A stretch of DNA of 64,000 nt from Haloarculaceae archaeon H-GB1-1 (GCA_029688825.1 JARUKX010000006.1:111337-175336), one strand, 5' to 3'; shown: positions 53,526-63,296, counted from the first letter of the stretch. Notes: generated by a model from the sequence alone, not told the origin. Numbers and translations are program-made.

Positions 53526-53769
53526 GGACGACACACGACAGCCGATGGGCGAGATTAGCCACACGAACCCCTACACGGGCAAACCGTTCGGGAACGCCTG
53601 TGCGTTCGAGCGCGCACCGCACGTCGCCGCCGACGGCGGCCGCCGTGACGCGGTCGACGAGGACGAACAGACGATGGCCGACGTCAGTCACACGCCGCCA
53701 CACGACGACGAGTCCGACGTCAATCGCGTCTTCGAGCGGGGCACCGAAGGGCGAGACGAGACAGTATGA
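53518..53769 (+). CDS. Small protein of unknown function within the ilv-leu operon, with an internal repeat
   Basis: An 83-residue acidic protein that overlaps ilvC at its start and leuC at its end. It contains two related units: [23 protein letters not shown] (about 10-32) and [22 protein letters not shown] (about 53-74), sharing M-x3-SHT-x-P and a final FER. I recall a small gene at the same place in other haloarchaeal ilv-leu operons. No motif suggests an enzyme; a subunit or assembly role for LeuCD or IlvC is possible. Confidence 0.75.
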   Translation: MTEDDTRQPMGEISHTNPYTGKPFGNACAFERAPHVAADGGRRDAVDEDEQTMADVSHTPPHDDESDVNRVFERGTEGRDETV

Positions 53770-55187
53770 GTCGCGGAACGCTCTACGACAAGGTCTGGGA
53801 CCACCACAAGGTGACGACGCTGCCGAACGGCCAGGACCAGCTGTTCGTCGGCCTCCACCTCATCCACGAGGTCACCAGTCCGCAGGCGTTCGGGATGCTT
53901 CAGGAGCGCGACATGGAGGTCGCGCGTCCGGACCTCACCCACGCCACGGTCGACCACATCGTCCCCACCTCCGACCAGTCCCGGCCCTACGGCGACGACG
54001 CCGCAGAAGAGATGATGGCCGAACTGGAGGAGAACGCCCGCGAGGCGGGAATCCAGTTCTCCGACCCGACCACGGGCGATCAAGGTATCGTCCACGTCAT
54101 CGGTCCGGAGCAGGGACTCACCCAGCCCGGCAAGACCATCGTCTGTGGGGACTCCCACACCTCCACGCACGGCGCGTTCGGCGCGCTGGCGTTCGGCATC
54201 GGTACGTCCCAGATTCGCGACGTCCTGGCGACCCAGACCATCGCCATGGAGAAACAGGACGTCCGAAAGATCGAGGTGAACGGCGAACTCGGCGACGGCG
54301 TCGAAGCGAAGGACGTCATCCTCGAGATCATCCGCCGACTGGGAACCGAGGGCGGCGTCGGCTACGTCTACGAGTACGCCGGCGAGGCCATCGAGGACCT
54401 CGACATGGAAGGTCGGATGTCCATCTGCAACATGTCCATCGAGGGCGGCGCTCGCGCGGGCTACGTCAACCCCGACGAGACCACCTTCGAGTGGCTGGAA
54501 CAGACGGACTACTTCCAGGAGAACCCCGAGGAGTTCGAGGAGCTGAAACCCTACTGGGAGTCCATCCAGTCCGACGACGACGCCGAGTACGACGACGTCG
54601 TGACCATCGACGCCGCCGAACTCGAACCGGTCGTCACCTGGGGCACCACGCCCGGACAGGGCGTCGGTGTCACCGAACCGATTCCGGCACCCGAGGACCT
54701 CGCCGACGACAAGCAGGAGACCGCCCGTCGCGCACAGGAGCACATGCGCGTCGAGCCCGGCGACACGATGGAGGGCTACGACATCGACGTCGCGTTCCTC
54801 GGATCGTGTACGAACGCCCGCCTGCCCGACCTCCGCCGCGCGGCCCGCATCGTCAAGGGCCGCGAGGTCCACGAGGACGTCCGCGCGATGGTCGTCCCCG
54901 GCAGCCAGCGCGTCCAGCGCGCCGCCGAGGAAGAAGGACTCGCGGACGTCTTCCGCGAGGCCGGATTCGACTGGCGCAACGCCGGCTGTTCGATGTGTCT
55001 CGGCATGAACGAGGACCAACTGGAGGGCGACGAGGCGTGTGCCTCCTCCTCCAACCGCAACTTCGTCGGTCGGCAGGGCAGCAAGGACGGCCGCACCGTC
55101 CTCATGAACCCCCGGATGGTCGCCGCCGCGGCCATCAACGGGGAGGTCACTGACGTCCGCGACGTGAAGGAGGTGACCGAGGTATGA
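53766..55187 (+). CDS. leuC: 3-isopropylmalate dehydratase, large subunit
   Basis: Aconitase-family [4Fe-4S] dehydratase subunit, 473 residues. Cluster and active-site motifs are [40 protein letters not shown] and [15 protein letters not shown], giving the three cluster cysteines. The start overlaps the preceding orf (ATGA) and the stop overlaps leuD, so the subunits are coupled. The length is typical. Confidence 0.95.
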   Translation: MSRGTLYDKVWDHHKVTTLPNGQDQLFVGLHLIHEVTSPQAFGMLQERDMEVARPDLTHATVDHIVPTSDQSRPYGDDAAEEMMAELEENAREAGIQFSDPTTGDQGIVHVIGPEQGLTQPGKTIVCGDSHTSTHGAFGALAFGIGTSQIRDVLATQTIAMEKQDVRKIEVNGELGDGVEAKDVILEIIRRLGTEGGVGYVYEYAGEAIEDLDMEGRMSICNMSIEGGARAGYVNPDETTFEWLEQTDYFQENPEEFEELKPYWESIQSDDDAEYDDVVTIDAAELEPVVTWGTTPGQGVGVTEPIPAPEDLADDKQETARRAQEHMRVEPGDTMEGYDIDVAFLGSCTNARLPDLRRAARIVKGREVHEDVRAMVVPGSQRVQRAAEEEGLADVFREAGFDWRNAGCSMCLGMNEDQLEGDEACASSSNRNFVGRQGSKDGRTVLMNPRMVAAAAINGEVTDVRDVKEVTEV

Positions 55188-55792
55188 GCGGAACCGAGGA
55201 CATTCCGGCGGTCGACTACGTCTCCGGAAGCGGCGTCCCCATCCGCGGGAACGACATCGACACGGACCAGGTCATCCCCGCGCGGTTCATGAAGGTCGTC
55301 ACCTTCGACGGTCTCGGCGAGTTCGCCTTCTTCGACCAGCGCTTCGACGACGAGGACAACGAGAAGGACCACCCGATGAACGAGGAGCGCTTCCAGGACG
55401 CCAACGTCATGGTCGTCAACAACAACTTCGGCTGTGGCTCCTCGCGCGAACACGCCCCGCAGGCGCTCATGCGCTGGGGCATCGACGCGTTCATCGGCGA
55501 ATCGTTCGCGGAGATCTTCGCGGGCAACTGCCTGGCGCTCGGCATGCCGACCGTCACGGCAGACCACGAGACCATCGCGGAACTTCAGGACTGGATCGAC
55601 GAGCATCCGGACGGCGAGATCGACATCGACGTCGAAGCCGAAACCGTCACCTACGGCGACACGACGATCGACGTCGAGGTGGACGACGGCCAGCGGAAGG
55701 CCCTCGTCGACGGAATCTGGGACACGACGGCACTGATGAAGTCCAACGAGCAGGCCATTCAGGAGACGGCAGACGCGCTGCCGTACGTCTGA
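55184..55792 (+). CDS. leuD: 3-isopropylmalate dehydratase, small subunit
   Basis: Swivelling small subunit of isopropylmalate isomerase, 202 residues. [16 protein letters not shown] near residue 22, [17 protein letters not shown] (substrate-binding loop) near 80 and GNCLALGM are family signatures. It begins inside the leuC stop (ATGA). Confidence 0.95.
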   Translation: MSGTEDIPAVDYVSGSGVPIRGNDIDTDQVIPARFMKVVTFDGLGEFAFFDQRFDDEDNEKDHPMNEERFQDANVMVVNNNFGCGSSREHAPQALMRWGIDAFIGESFAEIFAGNCLALGMPTVTADHETIAELQDWIDEHPDGEIDIDVEAETVTYGDTTIDVEVDDGQRKALVDGIWDTTALMKSNEQAIQETADALPYV

Positions 55793-55843
55793 ATCGACAC
55801 CGAAACCGAACCACTTTCTACGCTCACGCGACCACCACAAGTC

Positions 55844-56824
55844 ATGACTCACGAGATTGCCGTCATTCCCGGCGACGGAATCGGGCAGGAGGTCACGCCC
55901 GCCGCCGTCGAGGTGCTGGAGGCGCTGGACATCGACTTCGACTTCGTCGAGGGCGACGCGGGCGACGCAGTGAAGGAAGCGACCGGCGACGCGCTCCCAG
56001 AGGAAACGCGCGAACTGGCTGCCGACGCTGACGCCACGCTGTTCGGCGCGGCCGGCGAGACCGCTGCCGACGTCATCCTTCCGCTGCGGAGCATCGTCGG
56101 CTCGTTCGCCAACGTTCGTCCCGCCCGCGCGTACCCCGGCGTCGACGCGGTCAAACCCGAGACGGATATCGTGTTCATCCGCGAGAACACCGAGGGCGTC
56201 TACACGGGCATCGAGAGCGAGATCACCGAGGGCGTGACGACGCTGACTCGCGTCGTCACCGAGGACGCATCTCGCGAGATCGCCGAGTACGGCTTCGACT
56301 ACGCTCGACAGAACGACTTCGAAGACGTGACCATCGCTCACAAGGCGAACGTCATGCGCCAGACGGACGGGCTGTTCCTCGAAACTGCCGAAGCAGTCGC
56401 CGCCGAGCGCGACGCGGAGTACGACACGGCGCTGATGGACGCGCTCGCGATGCACCTCATCATGAACCCCGACGATTACGGCGTCGTCATCTGTCCGAAC
56501 CTCGCTGGCGACATGCTCAGCGACCTCGCTGCCGGGCTCGTCGGCGGGCTGGGGCTCCTCCCGAGTGCGAACGTCGGCCCGGACAACGCGCTCTTCGAAC
56601 CGGTCCACGGCTCCGCTCCCGACATCGCTGGCGAAGGCGTCGCGAACCCCTCGGCGATGATCCTCTCTGCGGCCATGCTACTGGACCACTTCGGCTACGA
56701 CGAGGAAGGTGACCGCGTCCGAACTGCGGTCGAAGACGTCCTCGAAAACGGTCCGACGACGCCCGATCTCGGTGGTGACGCGTCCACCGAGGACGTGACC
56801 GCGGCCGTCATCGACCACCTGTAA
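55844..56824 (+). CDS. leuB: 3-isopropylmalate dehydrogenase (isocitrate/isopropylmalate family)
   Basis: Oxidative decarboxylation step of leucine synthesis, 326 residues. It starts [21 protein letters not shown]. The metal/substrate region is [15 protein letters not shown] and [15 protein letters not shown] (catalytic Lys), and [20 protein letters not shown] contains the metal aspartates. The placement 51 bp after leuD supports LeuB over isocitrate or homoisocitrate dehydrogenase. Confidence 0.94.
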   Translation: MTHEIAVIPGDGIGQEVTPAAVEVLEALDIDFDFVEGDAGDAVKEATGDALPEETRELAADADATLFGAAGETAADVILPLRSIVGSFANVRPARAYPGVDAVKPETDIVFIRENTEGVYTGIESEITEGVTTLTRVVTEDASREIAEYGFDYARQNDFEDVTIAHKANVMRQTDGLFLETAEAVAAERDAEYDTALMDALAMHLIMNPDDYGVVICPNLAGDMLSDLAAGLVGGLGLLPSANVGPDNALFEPVHGSAPDIAGEGVANPSAMILSAAMLLDHFGYDEEGDRVRTAVEDVLENGPTTPDLGGDASTEDVTAAVIDHL

Positions 56825-56865
56825 TACTGCCACCACTTTTTCGCGCGCGGTTCGTAGCACGTCGT

Positions 56866-57009
56866 ATGCCGACGATCGAAGTCGACGAGGAAACGCCCGA
56901 CAGACTCGACGGGCTACGGGTCGAAGACGAATCGTACGAGGAGATCATCGTCGAACTCATCAACATCTACGAAGCCGAGGAACTGACCCTCCACCACAGC
57001 GGGGACTAG
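56866..57009 (+). CDS. Small antitoxin-like protein (47 aa)
   Basis: A 47-residue acidic protein. MPTIEVDEETPDRLDGLRVEDESYEEIIVELINIYEAE has the beta-strand plus two-helix outline of RHH/VapB-type antitoxins (quoted here in outline only). ATG 56866 follows CTTTTTCG by about 28 bases. No toxin gene is adjacent, so a regulator role is as likely. It overlaps the convergent DUF5799-like gene by four bases. Confidence 0.6.
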   Translation: MPTIEVDEETPDRLDGLRVEDESYEEIIVELINIYEAEELTLHHSGD

Positions 57010-57494
57010 ACTGCGCCCTCGTCCTGGACGGATTCGCGAACGCCCGCCCACTTGCCGTGGTCTTCGAGTCGCTGTTGAAGTTCGGCCGCGTACTGCTGGG
57101 CGAGTTCTTCGGCGGCGTCGAGATCGGAGTCGTCGTATCCTTTGCCGTCGTCGTCGCCACCGCCCCCGAGACCGAGCGCGCTCTTGATGCCGCCGAACAG
57201 GCCACCGCCGGTCTGTTTCTGATCCTCTGGAGCGCCTCCCATCGCGGCCATTCCCGATTGGTTTGCGACGCGGTCGAGTTCGGGCATGACGCTCGGGAGC
57301 TTGCTCGTGTCGGCGACGAGCGTCGCCCGCTCGTCGTCGTCGGGATGCTCGACGTCGAACTCGATGGCAGTCATGATGAGGCCCCACTGTTGGCGGGAGA
57401 ACTGAGAGCCGTCGATGGTCTGACTGAACTCCTGGTCGAGTTGCATCCGTTCGCCGATGATCTGATCGGTCCAGTTGCCTCCGGAATCGCTCAT
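57006..57494 (-). CDS. Conserved haloarchaeal protein (DUF5799-like)
   Basis: A 162-residue protein beginning MSDSGGNWTDQIIGERMQ. The first 90 residues are conserved-looking (FSRQQWGLIMTAIEFDVEHP). A glycine-rich linker (GGGLFGGIKSALGLGGGG) and a helical C-terminus (DLDAAEELAQQYAAELQQRL) follow. It resembles the haloarchaeal DUF5799 family from memory. Function is unknown. Confidence 0.72.
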   Translation of the reverse strand: MSDSGGNWTDQIIGERMQLDQEFSQTIDGSQFSRQQWGLIMTAIEFDVEHPDDDERATLVADTSKLPSVMPELDRVANQSGMAAMGGAPEDQKQTGGGLFGGIKSALGLGGGGDDDGKGYDDSDLDAAEELAQQYAAELQQRLEDHGKWAGVRESVQDEGAV

Positions 57495-57608
57495 GGTCGG
57501 CCTTCGCTCCGGGTCCGTATCAGGGTTTCCCGTCCACTCGGCGGATCGTGATCCAGCGAGTGTCTCCAAGTGACCACCAGCAGAACGGCCGAGCGATCCG
57601 AGACCGAA

Positions 57609-59057
57609 TCAGCTTCCGTTCGAGTCACTACCACTCTCGACGCCCATCGCTTCGAAGAGCTTGCGACGGACGGCTTCCTCGGTCAGCTGCAAGAGCGTGT
57701 CGCGGTTGTCTTCGCTGGTCTCGATGCCGGTGAAGATGCCCAGCGGTATCTCGACGCTGGCGTCCGTCGAGTGGCCGGCGGTCTCGCCAATCTCGCCGAA
57801 TGCGTTTTCGAGGACGTTCCCGATGTTCATCCGGATGTCCTTCGAACGTGCCGCGAGGTAGATCGTATCGTCGGCGATGGCGAAGACGGCCGTCGTGGTG
57901 ATTCCTTCGAGATTGAGTAGATGTTGGGCGGCCTGGGCCAGCGCGTCCCGGTCGCGAATGAAGCCCGCGTTCGAGACGAGATGCGAGCCACTGACCTCGC
58001 GATTCCGAATCGCCTCGGCGAGGACGTCCAGCGTTTCCGGCGACATCGACGGCGATTCGACCTGTTCGAGCGTATCGTGGTCCGTGAACGGATAGAGGTA
58101 GGCAGCCGCGGTGAGGTCGGCCGGCGTGGTATCGCGCTTGAAATCGAGCGTTTCAGCCCGGATGCCGTAGAGGAGCGCAGTCGCGACCTCCTGGTCGATG
58201 TTGAGATCGAGTTCCTGAATGTACTTCGTGAGGATCGTCGACGTCGCGGAGACGTTCTGGCGGATGTCGGTGAAGCCGGCCTCGATCTCCTCCTCGGGTT
58301 CGTAGTGGTCGATGAGGATGTCGATTTTCCCGAGCTCCGGTTTGCCACCTTTCGCGTAGTCGACGATTGCGACCGTATCGTATGCGTCGAGGTCGGTCGT
58401 CGCCTTCGAAACCAGTTCGATACCCAGTAAATTGACGAATGCACGGTTCTCTTGATGGCCGATCTCGCCCTCGTAGACGATATCTGCATCGACGTTTCGG
58501 CTCGCGGCGATAGCCCGGAGTGCGGCGGCACTCGCGATAGAGTCGGGATCGGGACTGCGGTGGATGAGGATCGCCATCCGCTCGTTCGTCCCGTCGAGGA
58601 CTTCGGCGAGTTGGTTGGCCTTGTATTCGAGTTCGCCGGTTTCGAGCGCCCGGAGCGCCGAGTCCGCGATGACGGACGACGGGTTGATGACCACGTCCGC
58701 ACCGAGGTCGGTGAGTTCGTCGGCCGACACCGGGTCGGACGCACGGGCGACGATGAAGTGGTCGTCTCCGCGTTCACGGAGATTGCGGACCGCGGCCCCG
58801 TTGGCGTCGACGTCGGACGACATGATGAGGACGACGTCACGGTCCTCGAGGTCTTCGACGATCGAGTCGTCGCTGATGTCGGCGGTGTGAGCGTCCAGAT
58901 CCTGGTCGCGCAGCGCCTCGACGCGACCCTCGTCCACGTCGAGAATCCGGACGTCTTTGCCCTCCTCGACCAGTTCCTCGGCGACTGCGTGTCCCACGCT
59001 CCCACACCCGAGGATGGCGTACTTCGACATCGAGGCCATGGTGATGCCGGCGCTCAT
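57609..59057 (-). CDS. RCK/TrkA-N plus DHH-DHHA1 phosphoesterase protein
   Basis: A 482-residue two-module protein. Residues about 10-135 form an RCK-type NAD-binding domain (YAILGCGSVGHAVAEELVEEGK). Residues about 150-480 form a DHH phosphoesterase of the NrnA/GdpP type (LIHRSPDPDSIASAAALRAIA, VDYAKGGKPELGKIDILIDHYEPE) plus DHHA1 (GIFTGIETSEDNRD). Such proteins may hydrolyse cyclic di-AMP or nanoRNA under nucleotide control; the reaction here is untested. ATG codons at 59057, 59039 and 59030 are all possible starts. Confidence 0.88.
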   Translation of the reverse strand: MSAGITMASMSKYAILGCGSVGHAVAEELVEEGKDVRILDVDEGRVEALRDQDLDAHTADISDDSIVEDLEDRDVVLIMSSDVDANGAAVRNLRERGDDHFIVARASDPVSADELTDLGADVVINPSSVIADSALRALETGELEYKANQLAEVLDGTNERMAILIHRSPDPDSIASAAALRAIAASRNVDADIVYEGEIGHQENRAFVNLLGIELVSKATTDLDAYDTVAIVDYAKGGKPELGKIDILIDHYEPEEEIEAGFTDIRQNVSATSTILTKYIQELDLNIDQEVATALLYGIRAETLDFKRDTTPADLTAAAYLYPFTDHDTLEQVESPSMSPETLDVLAEAIRNREVSGSHLVSNAGFIRDRDALAQAAQHLLNLEGITTTAVFAIADDTIYLAARSKDIRMNIGNVLENAFGEIGETAGHSTDASVEIPLGIFTGIETSEDNRDTLLQLTEEAVRRKLFEAMGVESGSDSNGS

Positions 59058-59207
59058 CGGTGTATAACTTCAGTGGATGGAGCCTCTTATAACACGCCCC
59101 TTCGCTCATCAGGTGGGAATACCGCGAGACGGCACCGTGGTCCGCACTCCCATTCGGCGGCCGAAAGGAAACGTATTTGAACCATCCCCAGTAAATCGAT
59201 ATTGCGT

Positions 59208-59281
59208 GGGCCGGTAGCTCAGTCCGGCAGAGCGACGGACTCTTAATCCGTCGGTCGAGGGTTCAAATCCCTTCCGGCCCG
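59208..59281 (+). tRNA. tRNA-Lys (anticodon CTT)
   Basis: A 74-nt cloverleaf with acceptor GGGCCGG/CCGGCCC and discriminator G. The anticodon stem is ACGGA/TCCGT with loop CTCTTAA, giving CTT. The T loop is TTCAAAT. No CCA and no intron are encoded. GTATTTGA at 59173-59180 is a possible TATA box. Confidence 0.95.
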
Positions 59282-59396
59282 TATTCTTCCGCCGCGACCA
59301 ACTCGGGAGCGGCGCGAATACCACGGTGGGAGTGATTTGAACTTCGCAAGACGAGCGAGTGAGTCTTGCGTTCGAGTTCAAATCTCTTCCGGCCCG
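59281..59396 (+). repeat. Hairpin pair reusing the tRNA-Lys 3' end
   Basis: Hairpin 1 begins at the last tRNA base: GTATTC/GAATAC (59281-59286, 59316-59321) with inner GCCGC/GCGGC. Hairpin 2 is a mirror of the T arm: GATTTGAACT (59334-59343) and CGCAAGAC (59345-59352) pair with GTCTTGCG (59363-59370) and AGTTCAAATC (59375-59384). It is followed by TTCCGGCCCG, the tRNA 3' end again (59387-59396), and TTTT. The T-stem copy carries paired changes relative to the tRNA (GGG/CCC to GAG/CTC). Confidence 0.7.
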
Positions 59397-59412
59397 TTTT
59401 GGGTACGCTAGT

Positions 59413-59511
59413 GAGACCGTCGAGCGGTCTCCTTCAGTTGAGCGGTCTCCTTCAGTTGAGCGGTCTCCTTCAGTTGAGCGGTCTCCTTCCGTCGAGCGAT
59501 CTCCTTCCGTT
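59413..59511 (+). repeat. 18-bp direct tandem repeat, five units, with entry hairpin
   Basis: The unit GAGCGGTCTCCTTCAGTT starts at 59422 and repeats every 18 bases at 59440, 59458, 59476 and, with changes, 59494. The first unit also forms a perfect hairpin with the preceding GAGACCG (59413-59419 with 59425-59431). It is in a non-coding stretch between tRNA-Lys and a small zinc-ribbon gene. The 18-base period keeps frames open on both strands, which creates false ORFs. Confidence 0.85.
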
Positions 59512-59564
59512 GAGCAAGCGCGAGAATCGGTCCGCATCGTCTCATCGGACCGGTGCGCCGGGTG

Positions 59565-59675
59565 TCACCCCGAGTCCGGAAGCGGTGCGCCACACTCGGG
59601 GCATTCCTCGTCGCTGATAGTCGCCGGGAGGTCACACTGAGGACAGAAGACGCGGTCGCACGGTGGCTCACCCAT
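59565..59675 (-). CDS. Zinc-ribbon microprotein (36 aa)
   Basis: A 36-residue protein consisting of one zinc ribbon: C11-x2-C14 (FCPQC) and C25-x2-C28 (ECPECG), with an extra C6. The ATG at 59675 is 57 bp from the acetyltransferase stop. Such short double-CxxC proteins are frequent in haloarchaea and largely uncharacterised. Confidence 0.65.
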   Translation of the reverse strand: MGEPPCDRVFCPQCDLPATISDEECPECGAPLPDSG

Positions 59676-59732
59676 ACCGTATCTGCGACGTGGTCGCCGA
59701 AATCGGTTTGGGTGGTCCGACTGGCCGCCCTC

Positions 59733-60179
59733 TCAGCGGTCCGTCAGGGACGTCTCCATCTCGACGTGCTCGATACCGGCTTCTTCGAAGACGTCGCTGG
59801 TGGTTCGATACCCGAGGTGCTCGTAGAACTCCTCGACGGAGGTCTGTGCGTGCATGACCAGCGTCGAGAGGCCGCGCTCGCGTGCGGTCGCTTCGAGTTG
59901 GGCCATGAGTTCGCGACCGAGTCCCTCGCCTCGGCGGCCGGCGACGACGGCAACGCGTTCGACCTTCCCCGTCTCGGCGTCGAGTTCACGGAGGCGGGCA
60001 GCACCGACGGGTCTCCGGTCGTCGTCATCGTCGTACGCGACGAAGTGGATAGCGTCCTCGTCCTTGCCGTCGACCTCGATGGCTTCCGGAACGCCCTGTT
60101 CGTCGACGAACACGTCGAACCGGACCGAAAGTGCGTCCGCACGCTCGTCGTCGGTCGTCGCCCGTCGGATGTCGACCAT
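59733..60179 (-). CDS. GNAT acetyltransferase (ElaA-like)
   Basis: A 148-residue acetyltransferase. The start MVDIRRATTDDERADALSVR and RFDVFVDEQGVPEAIEVDG are ElaA/YjcF-like. The acetyl-CoA motif is VERVAVVAGRRGEGLGRELM (R-x-x-G-x-G), and FYEHLGYR follows. Substrate is unknown. ATG 60179 is used since the family begins with this segment. Confidence 0.88.
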   Translation of the reverse strand: MVDIRRATTDDERADALSVRFDVFVDEQGVPEAIEVDGKDEDAIHFVAYDDDDDRRPVGAARLRELDAETGKVERVAVVAGRRGEGLGRELMAQLEATARERGLSTLVMHAQTSVEEFYEHLGYRTTSDVFEEAGIEHVEMETSLTDR

Positions 60180-60306
60180 GGCGGACGTACCGTCCCCGAT
60201 GGCCTGAGCGTTGCGATGCCGGCGCTCAGCGGGGTGAGCGAAATCGTGATGGGACAACGGCGGGTGAGTAACGGAACTGCTGGTGGCCGTCCGATAGCGA
60301 GCCGGC

Positions 60307-61791
60307 TCAGTTACCGTTGGGGCTGTAGTTCGGCGCTTCGTCAGTGATCATCACGTCGTGGGGGTGGCTCTCCTGCTGGCCGGCGGCGGAGACGCGGACG
60401 AACTCGGCGCGCTCCTTGAAGTCCGGAATCGTCTCGGCGCCGACGTAGCCCATGCCGGATTTCATGCCGCCGACGAGCTGGTGGAGTTCGGACTGTAGCG
60501 ATCCCTTGTACGGCGTTGCGGCCTCGACGCCTTCGGGGACGTAGTCGTCGTCCTCGTCGGTGTCTTTCAGATAGCGTTCGCCGCCGCCGGACTTCATCGC
60601 GCCGACGGAGCCCATGCCGCGGTACTGCTTGTATTTCTTGCCGTTCATCGTGATGACGCGACCGGGCGCTTCGTCGGTACCGGCGAAGTAGGAGCCGAGC
60701 ATGACGGCGTCGGCTCCCGCGGCGATGGCCTTGATGGCGTCGCCGGAGTAGCGGATGCCGCCGTCGGCGATGACGGGTACGTCGTGCTGGACGGCGACGT
60801 CGGCGACCTGCGAGACGGCGGTGATCTGGGGCATCCCCGACCCGGTGACGACCCGGGTAGTACAGATGGAGCCCGGACCGATACCGACCTTCACGCCGTC
60901 GGCGAAGTCGATGACGTCCTCGGCGGCCTCGCGGGTGCCGATGTTACCGACGACGACGTCGGCCTCGACGGTCTCTTTGATCTCGCGGGCGCTCTCGATG
61001 ACGTTGAGGTTGTGCGCGTGCGCGCAGTCGATGAACAGAACGTCCGCACCGGCTTCGTCGGCGGCGACGGCACGGTCCTGCTCGAACGGCCCGACTGCGA
61101 CGCCGGCGCGAAGCCGACCCTGGTCGTCGCGTGCTGCCTTGTCGTATTCACGGCGCTGGAGGATGCCCTGCATCGTGACGAGTCCGATGAGACGGTCGGC
61201 GTCGTCGACGATGGGGACGCGCTCTATCTTGTGCTCGTACATCAGTTCGAGCGCCTCGCGTGCGGAGACGTCCTCGGGTGCGGTGACGACCTCGTCGGTC
61301 ATCGCTTCGCGAACTTCGTCGCTCTCGCCGACCTCCAGATACGGGCGGATGTCCGTCCCGGAGATGATGCCCAGCACTTCGTCGTCCTCGGAGACGACCG
61401 GTGCGCCGGAGACGCCGCGGCGCTCCATCATCTCGTCGACCTCGCGAATGGTCTGCTCGGGTGCTGCCGTCACCACGTCGCGAATGATGAGTTCGTCCGC
61501 TCGCTTGACGCGTTCGACCTCTCGAACCATCTGGTCGACGTCCATGTTCCGGTGGAGGACGCCGATGCCACCGTGACGGGCCATCGCGATGGCCATGTCG
61601 CTCTCCGTGACGGTATCCATCGCCGCCGTGAGAACCGGGACGTTCAGTTCGACGTTCTTCGACACGTGCGTGGCCGTGTCGGCCTCGTCGGGTTCGACGC
61701 GACTCTCTTTGGGTTTCAGGAGTACGTCATCGAACGTCAACGCCTCTGGTACGCGTAGTTTCTCGGAGAAGGGCTCGCTATCGTTCGCCAT
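60307..61791 (-). CDS. guaB: Inosine-5'-monophosphate dehydrogenase
   Basis: Converts IMP to XMP, the committed step to GMP. The 494-residue protein has TIM-barrel motifs, the catalytic C310 in [36 protein letters not shown], the flap RGMGSVGAM and, between residues about 105 and 215, a CBS pair ([32 protein letters not shown]). ATG 61791 gives the family start. It is monocistronic. Confidence 0.96.
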   Translation of the reverse strand: MANDSEPFSEKLRVPEALTFDDVLLKPKESRVEPDEADTATHVSKNVELNVPVLTAAMDTVTESDMAIAMARHGGIGVLHRNMDVDQMVREVERVKRADELIIRDVVTAAPEQTIREVDEMMERRGVSGAPVVSEDDEVLGIISGTDIRPYLEVGESDEVREAMTDEVVTAPEDVSAREALELMYEHKIERVPIVDDADRLIGLVTMQGILQRREYDKAARDDQGRLRAGVAVGPFEQDRAVAADEAGADVLFIDCAHAHNLNVIESAREIKETVEADVVVGNIGTREAAEDVIDFADGVKVGIGPGSICTTRVVTGSGMPQITAVSQVADVAVQHDVPVIADGGIRYSGDAIKAIAAGADAVMLGSYFAGTDEAPGRVITMNGKKYKQYRGMGSVGAMKSGGGERYLKDTDEDDDYVPEGVEAATPYKGSLQSELHQLVGGMKSGMGYVGAETIPDFKERAEFVRVSAAGQQESHPHDVMITDEAPNYSPNGN

Positions 61792-62143
61792 GTAAACCGT
61801 CGGCCATCGGGGCTGAAAAGGTTTGCGAGACTCGTCGGTCCTGTCATTCGGTCCCACGAAACGGGCGTGTTAGCGGCAGTACTTTCGGTATGCGGTCGCG
61901 TCTCACGCAACTCTTTTTACCCTACCAACAATTGTGTAGGATATGGACTCCGACAGTCCCACCTACACGGGCATCGCCCGAGAACCGACCTGTGACACTC
62001 ACAGCGTCGCAAAAACATTTATGGTGGGCAATTCGTTCAAACTCTTCAATTCGGAGTTCAGCCGCACGTCAGCACCCGTCCGCGGGTATCGGCGCGTGCG
62101 ACATCACCCATTGGCCTCGGGAGACGGCCTCGTCTGACTCGCA
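61792..62143. other. Intergenic region with promoter-like elements and an uncertain short ORF
   Basis: TTTTTAC at 61914-61920 is followed by the imperfect palindrome CCTACCAACAATTGTGTAGG (61921-61940) and then ATG 61943, which opens a 64-codon frame to 62137. The product is rich in Arg/His at its C-terminus, unlike haloarchaeal proteins, so I do not call it. AAAAACATTTATGG (62011-62024) is a good BRE-TATA and probably drives the DUF5794-like gene. Confidence 0.4.
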
Positions 62144-63034
62144 ATGAGTACCTCCCGACACCCGGTCGCACTCCAGCTCGAGCGGCAGGTCGGCGGTGCG
62201 ACGAAGCTGCTGGCCACGGTGATGTGTCTGCCGCTGATCGACGGCATCTTCCCCGCGCTGGTCCTCTCCGGAGCGCTCGACGATCCGCTGGGCGTCCTTC
62301 AGGTCGGCCTGCTCGTCTTCGGAGGCTCGGCCACCGTGGCGGTCATCCTGGCCGAGATGGAGGGCGACCGGAACGACCACGTCAAGGCCGTCTTCGCCGT
62401 CGGCGTCGTCATCGTGACCGTCGCGGTCGTCGAGGCCGCTCTCGCACCCACCATCCAGAGCGTGCTGAACCTGGAGATCTTCGAGCGCTTCGCTGGCCTG
62501 GTCATCCTGGCCATCGCCGCGAAGACCGCCAGTGCCCGCATCGGTGAACTCCTGCCCCGTCCGGCGGTCATCGTCGGGCTCGGCCTCGTCGCCAGTATCG
62601 ACCCGAGCGGTGCCGAACTCGTCGTCAAGACCGACCCCGCCATGATGCTCCACGCCGGTGCTGCGGCGGGCGTCGGTGCCGGATTCGCGCTGCTCGTCGC
62701 GATTCTCGGCCCGTATCTCCGCAACGCGGTCGACATCGACCGCTTCCGCTTCGGGAGCGCCGTCGCTCTGGGTGTCCTGCCACTCGGCCTGTTCGGCATC
62801 ATCGTCCCGCCGGACGCACCCCTCGCTCTGGCCGTCCTGCTCATCACCGCCGTCCTTGCGTTCGACCCCGACCGGGCTCGCGAACCCGAAGCCAACTGGG
62901 AGCCCCACCAGGGACCCTCGGCGGCGGTCACCGACGGCGGGGACGAGGCACTCCCCGACGAAGAGCTCGCCGACGTCGTCCACAGCAGCGCGAACGAAAC
63001 CCACACCGACGAATCTCGCGCGCCCTGGATGTAA
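62144..63034 (+). CDS. Haloarchaeal multi-pass membrane protein (DUF5794-like)
   Basis: A 296-residue membrane protein with about eight hydrophobic segments between residues 20 and 245 and an acidic cytoplasmic tail of about 50 residues. It starts MSTSRHPVALQLERQVGG. I recall this as the DUF5794 family, which is restricted to haloarchaea. The next gene, 37 bp downstream, is the small zinc-ribbon protein often found beside it. Function is unknown. Confidence 0.82.
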   Translation: MSTSRHPVALQLERQVGGATKLLATVMCLPLIDGIFPALVLSGALDDPLGVLQVGLLVFGGSATVAVILAEMEGDRNDHVKAVFAVGVVIVTVAVVEAALAPTIQSVLNLEIFERFAGLVILAIAAKTASARIGELLPRPAVIVGLGLVASIDPSGAELVVKTDPAMMLHAGAAAGVGAGFALLVAILGPYLRNAVDIDRFRFGSAVALGVLPLGLFGIIVPPDAPLALAVLLITAVLAFDPDRAREPEANWEPHQGPSAAVTDGGDEALPDEELADVVHSSANETHTDESRAPWM

Positions 63035-63071
63035 GCCAAAGCCTTAGGCGGGTCGCTCTCCTTCCACCGAT

Positions 63072-63296
63072 ATGGCCGACAACCGCGTCGTAGAGGGGCG
63101 TATGGTCACGCCCAAGAAGCTCGCTTCGATCATCGAAGGCTCGGACGTGATGGACGCCGAAGCCATCACCGACGCCGACCGATCCTGTCCCGACTGTGAC
63201 GGCGACGTCCTCGAAGTCGGATACATGCCCTCCGTGACGGAGTTCGTCACCGGGTACAAGTGCCAGGACTGCGACTGGTCGGAGACTGACCGCTGA
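63072..63296 (+). CDS. Small zinc-ribbon haloarchaeal protein (DUF5795-like)
   Basis: A 74-residue protein with CPDC at residues 39-42 and CQDC at 64-67, forming one zinc ribbon at the C-terminal half. The N-terminal half is VVEGRMVTPKKLASIIEGSDVMDAE in outline. It probably shares a transcript with the membrane protein upstream. Function is unknown. Confidence 0.82.
   Translation: MADNRVVEGRMVTPKKLASIIEGSDVMDAEAITDADRSCPDCDGDVLEVGYMPSVTEFVTGYKCQDCDWSETDR

Noticed and set aside
59413..59511. Tandem repeat considered as a CRISPR array
   Set aside because: The 18-bp units are directly adjacent with no spacers, and no cas genes are present.
59109..59537. 142-codon minus-strand frame with repeated STEGDR units
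   Set aside because: It is antisense to tRNA-Lys and its coding appearance comes from the 18-bp tandem repeat, whose period is a multiple of three.
61943..62137. 64-codon frame with a promoter-like TTTTTAC 25 bases upstream
   Set aside because: The C-terminal half is Arg/His-rich and low in acidic residues, and the frame spans the likely promoter of the next gene. It is listed only as an intergenic feature.
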